Assembly (NCBI RefSeq): GCF_947855115.1
Contig: NZ_CANTZW010000006.1
Location: forward strand, 94,641-158,640
From: an uncultured Parabacteroides sp.
Lineage (GTDB): Bacteria > Bacteroidota > Bacteroidia > Bacteroidales > Tannerellaceae
Length of the DNA stretch: 64,000 nt
Direction of reading: 5' to 3'
Below the pieces are notes generated by a model that saw nothing but the letters and a program-made list of their open reading frames with translations, ran no database searches and was not told where the DNA came from. Shown in pieces: positions 1 to 8,273 of the stretch (within the stretch, counting starts at the first letter, position 1; each line of letters opens with the position of its first letter). Made by a program: the position numbers and the translations under genes.

Positions 1-926
1 TCCTCGCTTTGAGAAATGGGCCTAGCCTCCGGATGATTTAAGAAATGTACACGAGGCAACGGACTTTCCGAAGCGACCGCCTTGTAACCAAGATCTACGC
101 AAACATGCTGTTTATCCAGTACGGAGATGACCCGGGTTATCAACAAGGCCGCGACATTGAAGGGCATATCCGGATAAGCGTTTCCATATCCCCAATCCCA
201 AAAGACAAAAGTACCGGGACTGCATTCGCAATCCTTTCGCTTCGCGTACATCGGGAACGTCGGGGTTCCCCCCATCACTTTTATCAACGGATAGGCGAAT
301 TGAGGAGATATCTCTCGATACACACGTTCGGTCAAGGCATACGCGGCATCCGCACCTTGGCAACGTACCGATAATTCCGCATCATGTATATGTCCGTCAT
401 AACTATGCAAGCCGATGATCCGCAAAGATTTTAACGGCAATACGGCATCTACCAATGCTTTCGCTTTCTCCGGGAGGATTCCGGTACGGTTCATACCCAC
501 GTTCAGGTCGATAAAGACATCTAAAGTGATATTCATACTCTCGCAAAGAGTCGAGATCGCACGGGCATTTTCCTCTTGGTCTACCAAACAGGAGTAGCGG
601 GTGGCAGGGTATGCTTTTATTAAATCCAACAAGCGGGATATCTTCGGACCCACCGGCTGGTAGGCCAACAACACATCGGGAGCGCCGATGATGCCAAGCA
701 TCTCAGCCTCGGCGATGGTAGCGCATTTAAACTTCCGGATTCCGGCATTCAATAACATACGGCTTACCTCAGCCGTCTTATTGGTCTTGACATGCGGACG
801 AAGGCGATCCGGATCCCCGATGATCCTTTTCGCACATTCGATATTACCGGATATACGATCCGGATAGAACGCCAACGAGGGCGAGTCTATCCGGTCTACA
901 TTCCTTATATCATACCAATCATCCAT
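1..926 (-). CDS. D-threonine aldolase / D-serine dehydratase-like PLP enzyme (partial)
   Basis: This reads from an ATG at 926 leftward with no stop, so its C-terminus is outside the window; 308 codons are present. The start of the chain has RPHVKTNK (about residues 44-51), the signature of the alanine-racemase-fold type III PLP family that holds D-threonine aldolase and the DSD1-type D-serine dehydratases; Lys47 is the expected PLP lysine. Later parts (GLHSYDGHIHD, GGTPTFP, GTFVFWD) also fit that family. The family is zinc dependent, but the metal ligands near the C-terminus cannot be seen here. It starts 3 bp after the RidA-family gene, so the two are surely co-transcribed. Aldolase versus dehydratase cannot be decided from the sequence. 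Confidence 0.85.
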   Translation of the reverse strand, partial: MDDWYDIRNVDRIDSPSLAFYPDRISGNIECAKRIIGDPDRLRPHVKTNKTAEVSRMLLNAGIRKFKCATIAEAEMLGIIGAPDVLLAYQPVGPKISRLLDLIKAYPATRYSCLVDQEENARAISTLCESMNITLDVFIDLNVGMNRTGILPEKAKALVDAVLPLKSLRIIGLHSYDGHIHDAELSVRCQGADAAYALTERVYREISPQFAYPLIKVMGGTPTFPMYAKRKDCECSPGTFVFWDWGYGNAYPDMPFNVAALLITRVISVLDKQHVCVDLGYKAVASESPLPRVHFLNHPEARPISQSE

Positions 927-929
927 GGT

Positions 930-1403
930 TTACTCACATAATTCGAATAAAGCCTCGATCTCCACGGGAATATTATCGGGGAGAGAACCAAAGCCTACGG
1001 CGCTACGGGTTCCTACGCCATTATCCGGTCCCCAGACGGAGGCGAACAACTCGCTACATCCGTTGATCACGTAAGGATGCTTGCCAAAATCGGGCGTACA
1101 ATTCACCATGCCTAATACCTTGATCACTCGCTTGATCTTGTTGAGGCTACCTAGATTCTCCTTGATAGTGGCCAGCATCGTCAAGCCTACTTGCCGGGCG
1201 GCTAACTTGCCCTCATCCATCGTCAGGTCCTTGCCGATGCGTCCGATAATCAATGACCGGTCATTCTGCACAGGGCCATGTCCGGAAAGATACAAGTATT
1301 TACCATCTATCACACAGGGTTTGTAAACACCACCCGGAGCGGGTGCAGGAGGTAAGGTCAATCCTAGTTTCTCAAAATTCTCATCTGCGTTAATCATGCT
1401 CAT
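930..1403 (-). CDS. RidA / YjgF-YER057c-UK114 family protein
   Basis: A 157-residue protein of the RidA superfamily, a few dozen residues longer than classic RidA (about 130) and closer to the longer subgroups. Segments such as YLYLSGHGPVQ (near residue 36), ATIKENLGSLNKIKRVIKV and GTRSAVGFGSLPDNIPVEIEA are typical of the fold; the Arg in TRSAVG is in the position of the RidA substrate-binding arginine. RidA proteins hydrolyse reactive enamine/imine intermediates such as 2-aminoacrylate, which serine/threonine dehydratases release. Its location directly upstream of a PLP enzyme able to act on D-serine or D-threonine makes a detoxifying or finishing role in that pathway likely. Confidence 0.85.
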   Translation of the reverse strand: MSMINADENFEKLGLTLPPAPAPGGVYKPCVIDGKYLYLSGHGPVQNDRSLIIGRIGKDLTMDEGKLAARQVGLTMLATIKENLGSLNKIKRVIKVLGMVNCTPDFGKHPYVINGCSELFASVWGPDNGVGTRSAVGFGSLPDNIPVEIEALFELCE

Positions 1404-1485
1404 AATTTCCTTGATTTATGTTTTTATATGGTATAATCGTTCACTAAAAAGCATCGTAAAGATAAATAAAAAGAATGAATCCTCG

Positions 1486-2007
1486 CTATTTCTTGACTCT
1501 TTCCGTCACCGGTTGATTCGTGGCGACAGAGATTCCTCGCAGCTCTACATACTCAACGCTTAAAGGATTCCTAGGGCTGGCTTTAACGTAGAGGGATTGA
1601 AGAATCGCCTGTTGGTTATTGATCGTCATATAGCACACATAACGGGAATCGCGTTTGGTAATCGTCAACTGGCGGGAAGGATAAGCGGTCAACGAGCATA
1701 CGCAAGCGTTATCGCCCGCCGAGATCAGCTTATATCCATAAGCCATCTTCCGCTGGATATAGCTCAAGCCATTGGTTTCCCCCGGACGCTTTTCCCGATT
1801 GACCCAATATACATGCAAAGGATCGCGCGTATCCAGCTTACCGTCTCTCAGATTCACATCGTAACAAACCAGATTCTTGTTGACACTCCGTGCTATATGA
1901 AAAAGCCTCTCGACCGTCGGATAAGTACTCTCCTCCGGATCTGCCGCATACGAGGCGACGAAAGGGAAAAGCATAATAATGATACTAATCAACCATCTTT
2001 TTCTCAT
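1486..2007 (-). CDS. DUF4833 domain protein, exported
   Basis: A 173-residue protein with an N-terminal signal peptide (residues 1-21, MRKRWLIS then a hydrophobic stretch ending at SYA). The mature part opens with LFHIARSVNKNLVCYDVN and HVYWVNRE, which I recognise as the DUF4833 family of Bacteroidetes, of unknown function. It lies 18 bp after the GntP-type permease gene and 82 bp before the RidA gene, on the same strand, so it is probably part of that operon. The mature domain is rich in beta-strand-like segments and likely sits in the periplasm. No catalytic residues can be named. Confidence 0.7.
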   Translation of the reverse strand: MRKRWLISIIIMLFPFVASYAADPEESTYPTVERLFHIARSVNKNLVCYDVNLRDGKLDTRDPLHVYWVNREKRPGETNGLSYIQRKMAYGYKLISAGDNACVCSLTAYPSRQLTITKRDSRYVCYMTINNQQAILQSLYVKASPRNPLSVEYVELRGISVATNQPVTERVKK

Positions 2008-2025
2008 CGCTCAATTATTCTTTCG

Positions 2026-3345
2026 TCATACAATCAAATTCAAGATCATTACCCCGATCAACCCTACGACCGATACGATCGTCTCCATGATAGACCACGA
2101 GCAGATCGTATCCTTTATGCTTAGGTTAAAATATTCCTTGAACATCCAGAAGCCGGAATCGTTGACATGCGAGAACATCAGGCTACCCGCCCCCAGAGAT
2201 AAAACCATCAAGTTCGGGTTCGCTCCCGTTTGTGTAACTAAAGGCATCACCACGCCCGCCGCTGTCAACGCCGCCACCGTAGCCGATCCTACGCACAAAC
2301 GGATCACGGCAGAGATCAGCCAACCCAAGATCAGCGGATGAACGGGCAACCGCTCCAAGCTTGTCGCCAGCTCATTGCTTACCCCGCTATCCTCCATGAT
2401 CTGCTTAAAGATACCGGAACCGGCGATGATCAAAAGGATCATAGAGATATCCTTCACGGCCTCCGCATAGACTGCCATAACCGACTTGACACTACGTCCC
2501 TGCCGGATACCCAGCGTATAAGTAGCGAACAACAAGGCGATCAACATCACGATGGAAGGAGCGCCAATAAAGGAGACAATCCCGCTAGCCATCTCGCCCA
2601 TATCCTTAAAGCAATAGGGAATGACCGTCACGATAATCAATAAAAAGACAGGCAACGTAGCGCTGATAAAACTATTCGCCTTACCCGGCATTCCATATCT
2701 CCCGCTATCCTCCTTCTGCTCGAACAGCGTGACCGGACCGGATTTTATATGTTTCAACCGACTGCCGAACACCGGACCGGCGATAATGATAGCCGGAATC
2801 GCCAAACATAGGCCATAGATCAGCGTAAGACCGATATTTGCGTTGAATTGTACAACCAAGGCTACTGGAGACGGATGTGGAGGCAGGAATCCATGCGTCA
2901 CGGACAATGCCGCCAACATCGGCAACCCGATATAGACCGCCGGAAGCTTGTACTTATACACGATCGAGAAGATCAATGGCACCAGCAATACGAATCCGAT
3001 CCCATAGAATAGCGGAATACCCACGACAAAACCTGTCACCATCAATCCCCATTGTATATGCTTGGTCCCGAAAAGCGACACCATCACGGAAGCGATCTTC
3101 TGTGCCGCACCGCTCTCGGCCACCAACTTGCCCAGCATAGCGCCTAGTACGATAATCAACGTCAACCCACCCAAGATACTCCCGATACCGTTGTTCACCG
3201 AGTCCGGCAGCTTCTCCAACGGAATACCCAAAGCGATGCCCGCCAAGATAGAGGAGATCAGAAACGCGATGAAAGCATCCACCTTAAAGTAGGATATCAA
3301 GACAATCAATAAGGCCAAACAAAGTACGACAATGATAAATGACAT
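2026..3345 (-). CDS. GntP-family permease (gluconate / D-serine type)
   Basis: A 439-residue very hydrophobic protein with about 12 or more membrane segments. LGAMLGKLVAESGAAQKIA, HGFLPPHPSPVALV and SLGAGSLMFSHVNDSGFWMFKEY are characteristic of the GntP family of H+ symporters, which includes gluconate transporters and the D-serine transporter DsdX. Size matches the family. As the first gene of the leftward run with DUF4833, RidA and a D-threonine aldolase/D-serine dehydratase-like enzyme, a D-serine or related hydroxy-amino-acid substrate is more likely here than gluconate; that is an inference from context. Confidence 0.85.
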   Translation of the reverse strand: MSFIIVVLCLALLIVLISYFKVDAFIAFLISSILAGIALGIPLEKLPDSVNNGIGSILGGLTLIIVLGAMLGKLVAESGAAQKIASVMVSLFGTKHIQWGLMVTGFVVGIPLFYGIGFVLLVPLIFSIVYKYKLPAVYIGLPMLAALSVTHGFLPPHPSPVALVVQFNANIGLTLIYGLCLAIPAIIIAGPVFGSRLKHIKSGPVTLFEQKEDSGRYGMPGKANSFISATLPVFLLIIVTVIPYCFKDMGEMASGIVSFIGAPSIVMLIALLFATYTLGIRQGRSVKSVMAVYAEAVKDISMILLIIAGSGIFKQIMEDSGVSNELATSLERLPVHPLILGWLISAVIRLCVGSATVAALTAAGVVMPLVTQTGANPNLMVLSLGAGSLMFSHVNDSGFWMFKEYFNLSIKDTICSWSIMETIVSVVGLIGVMILNLIV

Positions 3346-3408
3346 GTTTTTTCGCTGTATTAGTTTATAATCCGTAAACGGGATACAAAGAAAACATTTA
3401 TTTCCTAA

Positions 3409-4500
3409 CTACCCCTTTTTCCGATAACTAATTACCGCTAACAGATTGAAAAAAATAGCAAATAGACAGACGATCACGAAATGTCCCTGTAAATCGGCAA
3501 AACTGCTCCCCTTTAAATAGACCATACGCATCACCTCCACAAAATAACGTACCGGATTCGCCAGCGTGATCTTCTGCGCCCATTCCGGCATACTGCTGAT
3601 CGGCGTGAATAATCCGCTTAACAAGGCGAAAATGATCAAGAAGAAAAACGCCGTAAGCATCGCTTGTTGCTGCGTGGATGAAAAGGATGAAATCGCCAAG
3701 CCGAACCCCGTAAAAGCAATCAGGTATACGGCAGCGAACAAATAGATCACCCCGAAACTCCCCTCCGGCACTAAGCCATAAATCAACCAGGCGACGAGGA
3801 TCGCCACCGTCAGCAAGACAAAACCTATCACCCAGAAAGGGATCAGCTTCGACAACAGGAACAGAGACTTTGGTACGGGCGAGACGTTTATCTGCTCAAT
3901 CGTACCTTTCTCCTTCTCGCTCACAATATTCAAGGCAGAGATCGATCCCCCGATAATCGTCAACAGGAATACCATAATGCCGGGAACCATGTATATCTTG
4001 TAGTTCAAGTGGGGATTGAAGAGGTTGATCGAGGTTACTCCCCTACCCGATCCCACGGAGGTAAAACCTTTCTCCCTATTGAAATCCTGTATAATCGAGG
4101 AGAGGTACGAGCTACCCAACCCGCCTTTGGTACCGTTCACGGCGTTGGCGGCGATCATCACGTCTGCCGTACCTTCCTTCCCCAAATCCCGTTCGAAATC
4201 GGAGGGGATCTCCAGAATGATATCGGATTCATTGCTCTCTACCGAGGTCAGCGCCTCATCGTAACGTTCCGACCGGTCTGTCAGACGGAAATATCCGGAG
4301 GATAGCACCTTATCCACCAATTGTGTGGAGGTGATGGAATGATCGTTGTCTACGATACTGAGGTTGATATTCCGCATCTCGAAATTGGCGGCGAAAGGCA
4401 AGATGATCAACTGCATGATCGGGATGATAAAGATAATCTTCGGCATGAACCGGTCCCGACGAATCTGCTTGAACTCTTTCTCTAACAAATATCGTAACAT
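3409..4500 (-). CDS. ABC-2 type permease (YbhR/YhhJ-like), last gene of efflux operon
   Basis: A 363-residue inner-membrane subunit of an ABC exporter. The layout is one N-terminal membrane segment (about residues 22-40), a large periplasmic region to about residue 165, then five more segments, as in the ABC2_membrane_3 family. The sequence NIVSEKEKGTIEQINVSPV in the first cytoplasmic loop is the conserved coupling region of this family. It follows its partner permease by 3 bp and together the two should form the heterodimeric channel energised by the two ATPases upstream. Confidence 0.88.
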   Translation of the reverse strand: MLRYLLEKEFKQIRRDRFMPKIIFIIPIMQLIILPFAANFEMRNINLSIVDNDHSITSTQLVDKVLSSGYFRLTDRSERYDEALTSVESNESDIILEIPSDFERDLGKEGTADVMIAANAVNGTKGGLGSSYLSSIIQDFNREKGFTSVGSGRGVTSINLFNPHLNYKIYMVPGIMVFLLTIIGGSISALNIVSEKEKGTIEQINVSPVPKSLFLLSKLIPFWVIGFVLLTVAILVAWLIYGLVPEGSFGVIYLFAAVYLIAFTGFGLAISSFSSTQQQAMLTAFFFLIIFALLSGLFTPISSMPEWAQKITLANPVRYFVEVMRMVYLKGSSFADLQGHFVIVCLFAIFFNLLAVISYRKKG

Positions 4501-4503
4501 AGC

Positions 4504-5589
4504 TTACAATCGTATTTTAAAACGTTTCACACTTAAGAATACCAACACGACCGCCATCAACGACAGTATCCCGACTTCCTTCAAGATCGAGACGGCGGGA
4601 AGTCCTTTGATCATCACGTCCTTCACGGCGATAATATACCATTTGGCCGGAACGATATGGGAGAACCATTGCAGGATATCCGGCATATTCTCTATCGGGA
4701 ACATCATACCGCTCAACAACATGATCGGAAGCATCAAGGCGATACCGCTGATCAACATAGCCGCCTGCTGGGTATCGGCTACCGTAGAGATCAGCAAACC
4801 CAGACAGAGAGATACGATCGCATACAGGACAGACACGGAGACTAATAGCAACAGACTGCCTTTTATCGGAACGTCCAACAGAAAATAAGATAACAATAAG
4901 ATCGTTGCGATATTCACCATGCTCAGTAACAGATATGGGATCGCCTTGGCCAGAATGATATAGATGGGTTTCAACGGAGAGACCAGCAGTACTTCCATCG
5001 TTCCCATCTCCTTCTCTTTTACGATACCGATCGAGGTCATCATAGCGCATATAAGGATCAGGATCAAGCCCATTACACCGGGTACGAAATTGTAGGCTCC
5101 TTTCATCTGAGGATTGTAAAGCAAAGTCGTAACCGGAGTCACGGCCTTACTCTCAACAGCCAACTCGCCTCTTAATTGCTCGGCGATAATCGCAGAGCAA
5201 TAGGCGATTAACTGCGTAGCCTCGTTCGGGTCGGTAGCATCTGCCAAGACTTGTACTTGGGCATCGGGCGTGGAGGCATATTGAGGGGGAAAGACGACTA
5301 TGACATGTACCTTTCCTTGTCGAAACAAGGCTTGTGCATCCTTATAGCTATCGACAATCGTATATAACTCGAAATACTCGCTAGCTTTCAAGCGATCCGT
5401 CATCTTTAGGGTCAACTCATCCCGGCTCTGGTCGAAGATAGCGATCGGTACCCGCTTGATCTCGGTCGTGATGGCATATCCGAACAGGATAATCAGAATG
5501 ACGGGCATGAGCAAGAGGATCATTGTCGTGCGTGCGTCCCTGAAAATGTGATAGAACTCCTTTCTAACAAATGATATAAACTGTTTCAT
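4504..5589 (-). CDS. ABC-2 type permease (YbhS/YhhJ-like)
   Basis: A 361-residue paralogue of the next gene in the operon, with the same plan: N-terminal membrane segment near residues 21-41, a periplasmic domain, then a membrane cluster beginning near residue 165. The coupling sequence GIVKEKEMGTMEVLLVSPL is clear. It begins 3 bp after the ATPase gene, and the two permeases probably make a heterodimer. The operon as a whole resembles the E. coli YbhGFSR multidrug exporter, except that the two ATPase halves fused in YbhF are separate genes here. Confidence 0.88.
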   Translation of the reverse strand: MKQFISFVRKEFYHIFRDARTTMILLLMPVILIILFGYAITTEIKRVPIAIFDQSRDELTLKMTDRLKASEYFELYTIVDSYKDAQALFRQGKVHVIVVFPPQYASTPDAQVQVLADATDPNEATQLIAYCSAIIAEQLRGELAVESKAVTPVTTLLYNPQMKGAYNFVPGVMGLILILICAMMTSIGIVKEKEMGTMEVLLVSPLKPIYIILAKAIPYLLLSMVNIATILLLSYFLLDVPIKGSLLLLVSVSVLYAIVSLCLGLLISTVADTQQAAMLISGIALMLPIMLLSGMMFPIENMPDILQWFSHIVPAKWYIIAVKDVMIKGLPAVSILKEVGILSLMAVVLVFLSVKRFKIRL

Positions 5590-5592
5590 CGT

Positions 5593-6327
5593 TTATTCTC
5601 CTCTCGTTGCTTTTCGAGCCAAGGCGTGGAAGACTTGGTTCATGTTCGTTGTCTTAAAATCCCGCTTCAAAGCGGAGGGACTGTCTAACGCCTCAATCTT
5701 CCCGTCTACCATGATAGAGACACGGTTACAATACTCTGCCTCATCCATATAATGAGTAGTGACGAAAACCGTGATCCCCCGGGCGGCCGCTTCATAAATC
5801 AACTCCCAAAACTGGCGGCGGGTGACAGGATCGACACCTCCGGTAGGCTCATCCAAGAAAACGATCTTAGGCTCGTGGATGATCGCCACGGAGAAGGATA
5901 GTTTCTGCTTCCAGCCCAAGGGCAGGGAATCTACCAAGGTGTTCCGCTCCTTTTCTAAACCGAGGATATCCAACAACTCATCTGTTTTCCGGGATAATTG
6001 TTGCTTGGACAAACCGTAGATGCCGCCGAAGAGACGAATATTCTCCCATACCTTCAGGTCTCCGTATAAAGAGAACTTCTGGCTCATGTATCCGATATTC
6101 CGTTTGATGGACTCACTTTCCCGGTAGACATCGAAACCGGCTACCCGGGCTTCGCCGGAGGTCGGGATGGATAGGCCACAGAGCATACGCATGGCGGTGG
6201 TCTTCCCCGCCCCGTTCGCCCCGAGAAAGCCGAATATCTCGCCCGGCTCTACCTCGAAACTGATATGATCGACGGCGGTGAAAGTACCGAAACGTTTGGT
6301 CAGTTGTTTTACTTCTATCGCTTTCAT
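5593..6327 (-). CDS. ABC transporter ATP-binding protein (efflux, subunit 1)
   Basis: A 244-residue nucleotide-binding domain. Walker A is GANGAGKTTAM (about residues 36-46), the Q-loop is MSQKFSLYGDL, Walker B is IVFLDEPTGG and the H-loop is VTTHYMDEAEY with the histidine kept. The ABC signature is degenerate, LPLGWKQK in place of LSGGQ. It corresponds to the second half of the E. coli YbhF double ATPase. It lies 3 bp ahead of the permease pair and is separated from the other ATPase gene by 130 bp containing a palindromic repeat element. Confidence 0.9.
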   Translation of the reverse strand: MKAIEVKQLTKRFGTFTAVDHISFEVEPGEIFGFLGANGAGKTTAMRMLCGLSIPTSGEARVAGFDVYRESESIKRNIGYMSQKFSLYGDLKVWENIRLFGGIYGLSKQQLSRKTDELLDILGLEKERNTLVDSLPLGWKQKLSFSVAIIHEPKIVFLDEPTGGVDPVTRRQFWELIYEAAARGITVFVTTHYMDEAEYCNRVSIMVDGKIEALDSPSALKRDFKTTNMNQVFHALARKATRGE

Positions 6328-6352
6328 TTATTATCTAATTAAATACTACGGT

Positions 6353-6448
6353 TGTAGAGACGGGGCGTGCCCCGTCTCATCCCCTCTAAATGGAAACTTA
6401 AAGATGCTATCAGACAGTGGGAGACGGGGCACGCCCCGTCTCTACAAC
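6353..6448. repeat. REP-like palindromic element, copy 1
   Basis: Two 28-bp arms that are perfect inverted repeats of each other (gttgtagagacgggg... at 6351-6378 and its complement at 6421-6448) enclose about 42 bp. Each arm is itself nearly palindromic around CGGGGCGTGCCCCG. The same unit, in the other orientation, lies at 31395-31490 with a recognisably similar interior, and a half copy lies at 9599-9629. It is placed in the only long gap in the ABC part of the efflux operon, where the transcript could fold into a strong hairpin. Confidence 0.9.
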
Positions 6449-6457
6449 TGGATTATG

Positions 6458-7363
6458 CTATAAGGCCATGAAACAATCCTCGATACTTGGCTCGATGGGT
6501 TCGAGGCTTACGTCTTCGTAACCTTTACCTTTTAGATAATCCCTTAGCCGTCTCATGACATCCTCTCCATCCTTTCGCAACGTGAGATGATGAGCATCAC
6601 CAAAGGCGAAGCAGGAGTTCGTATCCGGGAACTCCCGTAAGTCTCCCAGCAACTTATACATCGATATGCTCCGTACCGCATATAGCCGCCTATCGTATGA
6701 GGCACGGATACCTACCGGAGTATCGATAGATAGACATTCGCCGGAACGTACCAAAGCGATACGATCGCAACGGGAAGCCTCATCCATATAGGGCGTGGAG
6801 ACAAGGATCGTGATGCCTTGCCGCTTCAAACGATCCAGCATATCCCAGAATTCAGAGCGGGAAACAGGATCAACCCCTGTCGTAGGTTCATCCAAGAACA
6901 AAACATCCGGACGGTGGATCAAGGCACAACTCAGGGCCAGCTTCTGTTTCATACCACCGGACAGTTTCCCTGCCCGCCGATGTTTAAACGGCTCTATCTG
7001 GCTATAGATATCCCGTACCAGATCATAGTTCTCCTCGATCGTCGTATTGAAGACGGTAGCGAAAAAGTTCAGGTTCTCCTCTACCGTCAGGTCTTGGTAG
7101 AGGGAGAAACGACCGGGCATATATCCTACCCGCCGACGGATCTCCTTCAGGTCTTTCACCACGTCTAAACCACAAACGGAAGCCGAACCGCTATCTGCCA
7201 GTAACAACGTAGTCAGGATACGGAACAGGGTGGTCTTCCCCGCCCCATCCGGACCGATCAATCCGAACAATTCACCAGAGCCGATCTCCAGCGATAGGTC
7301 TCGCAGAGCCTCGACATCACCATAGCGCTTAGTGATATGATTTATATGAATCTCGTTATTCAT
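6458..7363 (-). CDS. ABC transporter ATP-binding protein (efflux, subunit 2)
   Basis: A nucleotide-binding subunit of about 301 residues, counting from the ATG at 7363 (an upstream ATG at 7378 lies inside the end of the HlyD gene and is less likely). Walker A is GPDGAGKTTLF, the signature LSGGMKQK is intact, Walker B is VLFLDEPTTG. The H-loop histidine is replaced by proline (VSTPYMDEA). A C-terminal extension of about 80 residues follows the ATPase core and ends in IEPSIEDCFM, as is common in this group. It corresponds to the first half of E. coli YbhF. It overlaps the upstream HlyD gene by 8 bp. Confidence 0.88.
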   Translation of the reverse strand: MNNEIHINHITKRYGDVEALRDLSLEIGSGELFGLIGPDGAGKTTLFRILTTLLLADSGSASVCGLDVVKDLKEIRRRVGYMPGRFSLYQDLTVEENLNFFATVFNTTIEENYDLVRDIYSQIEPFKHRRAGKLSGGMKQKLALSCALIHRPDVLFLDEPTTGVDPVSRSEFWDMLDRLKRQGITILVSTPYMDEASRCDRIALVRSGECLSIDTPVGIRASYDRRLYAVRSISMYKLLGDLREFPDTNSCFAFGDAHHLTLRKDGEDVMRRLRDYLKGKGYEDVSLEPIEPSIEDCFMAL

Positions 7364-8246
7364 ATTTAATCTCCCCATATTGCCCGATCTTTAGATAACC
7401 ATCGTTGCGGACAGCGATCTTGATGGCATATACCAGATTGGCCCGTTCATCCTTCGTCTGGATTCCTTTCGGGGTAAACTCAGATTTATCGGAGATCCAC
7501 GTGATCGTACCGGGGTATTCCCGGCGATCGTTGCCATAGTCGGCGAAGACTTTGAGAGATTGTCCTAGCTTCAGGTGGGATAACTGATCTGCTGTCACGT
7601 AGGCACGCAAATAAAGTAAATCCGTATCGGCGATCTTATAAAGCGGTTTACCCGCCGCCGTCACCTCTCCCGGTTCGGCGCATTTCACCAATACCGTACC
7701 GGTCTGGGGATTGAGGATACGGCTCTTCATCAGTTGATCATCCAATTGCATGATCTGGTATTGCAAGCCCTCTACCTCTGCGTCGGCACCTCCCGTAGTC
7801 TTGCTTAAAGAAGAGTATTGGGCATCGAGTTGCTTCTGAAGGTATTTGATGTTATTCACGATATCATCCAGTTGCTTTTGGTTGCCCGCTTTCGCACGTA
7901 CCAAGTTCTCTTGTCGCTGTTGCTCAGTCTTAGCCGTGGCGATTTGTTGTTCCAAGACAGCGATCTGTTTACGGATATCCGGCTTGCGTATATCTACCGA
8001 ACGGAGGCTGGCAGACAGTTGCATCTTCCGCAGAAAAAGCTGGGTACTATCCACGTAACCCACGATGGCTCCGGCGTTTAAGCGGTCACCCTCCTCGATA
8101 TTCAGTTCCATGATCTTTCCGTTGGCTTCGGAAGATACCAAGATCTCAGTCGCCTCGAAGGTACCGGAAGCATCAAAATCATTGTCTGTATTGCCGCAAG
8201 CCGTCCATAGAAGGCCGCATAGGCTGATAAGAATCAAATGTCTCAT
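7356..8246 (-). CDS. HlyD-family periplasmic adaptor (efflux)
   Basis: A 296-residue membrane-fusion protein of the YbhG type. The N-terminus MRHLILISLCGLLWTACGN looks like a lipoprotein signal with Cys17 as the probable lipidated residue, though the lipobox is not perfect. The first lipoyl half is FEATEILVSSEANGKIMEL, a coiled coil covers about residues 85-165 (AVLEQQIATAKTEQQRQEN, DDIVNNIKYLQKQLDAQY), and the second lipoyl half and beta-barrel follow (RILNPQTGTVLVKCAEPGE). It bridges the inner-membrane ABC unit and the TolC protein encoded just upstream. Confidence 0.88.
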   Translation of the reverse strand: MRHLILISLCGLLWTACGNTDNDFDASGTFEATEILVSSEANGKIMELNIEEGDRLNAGAIVGYVDSTQLFLRKMQLSASLRSVDIRKPDIRKQIAVLEQQIATAKTEQQRQENLVRAKAGNQKQLDDIVNNIKYLQKQLDAQYSSLSKTTGGADAEVEGLQYQIMQLDDQLMKSRILNPQTGTVLVKCAEPGEVTAAGKPLYKIADTDLLYLRAYVTADQLSHLKLGQSLKVFADYGNDRREYPGTITWISDKSEFTPKGIQTKDERANLVYAIKIAVRNDGYLKIGQYGEIKYE

Positions 8247-8273
8247 AAATCAATTGTATTTATCATACTCTAT

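Noticed and set aside
45..374. A 109-codon plus-strand frame at the left edge.
   Set aside because: It is antisense to the clear D-threonine aldolase-like gene and resembles no protein family.
1597..2124. A 175-codon plus-strand frame.
   Set aside because: It is antisense to the DUF4833 gene and the end of the GntP gene and lacks a plausible protein pattern.
4517..5050. A 177-codon open frame on the minus strand overlapping the ABC permease gene in another frame.
   Set aside because: The composition is rich in Arg, Tyr, Asp and Gly without any domain, and it is wholly inside a clear permease gene.
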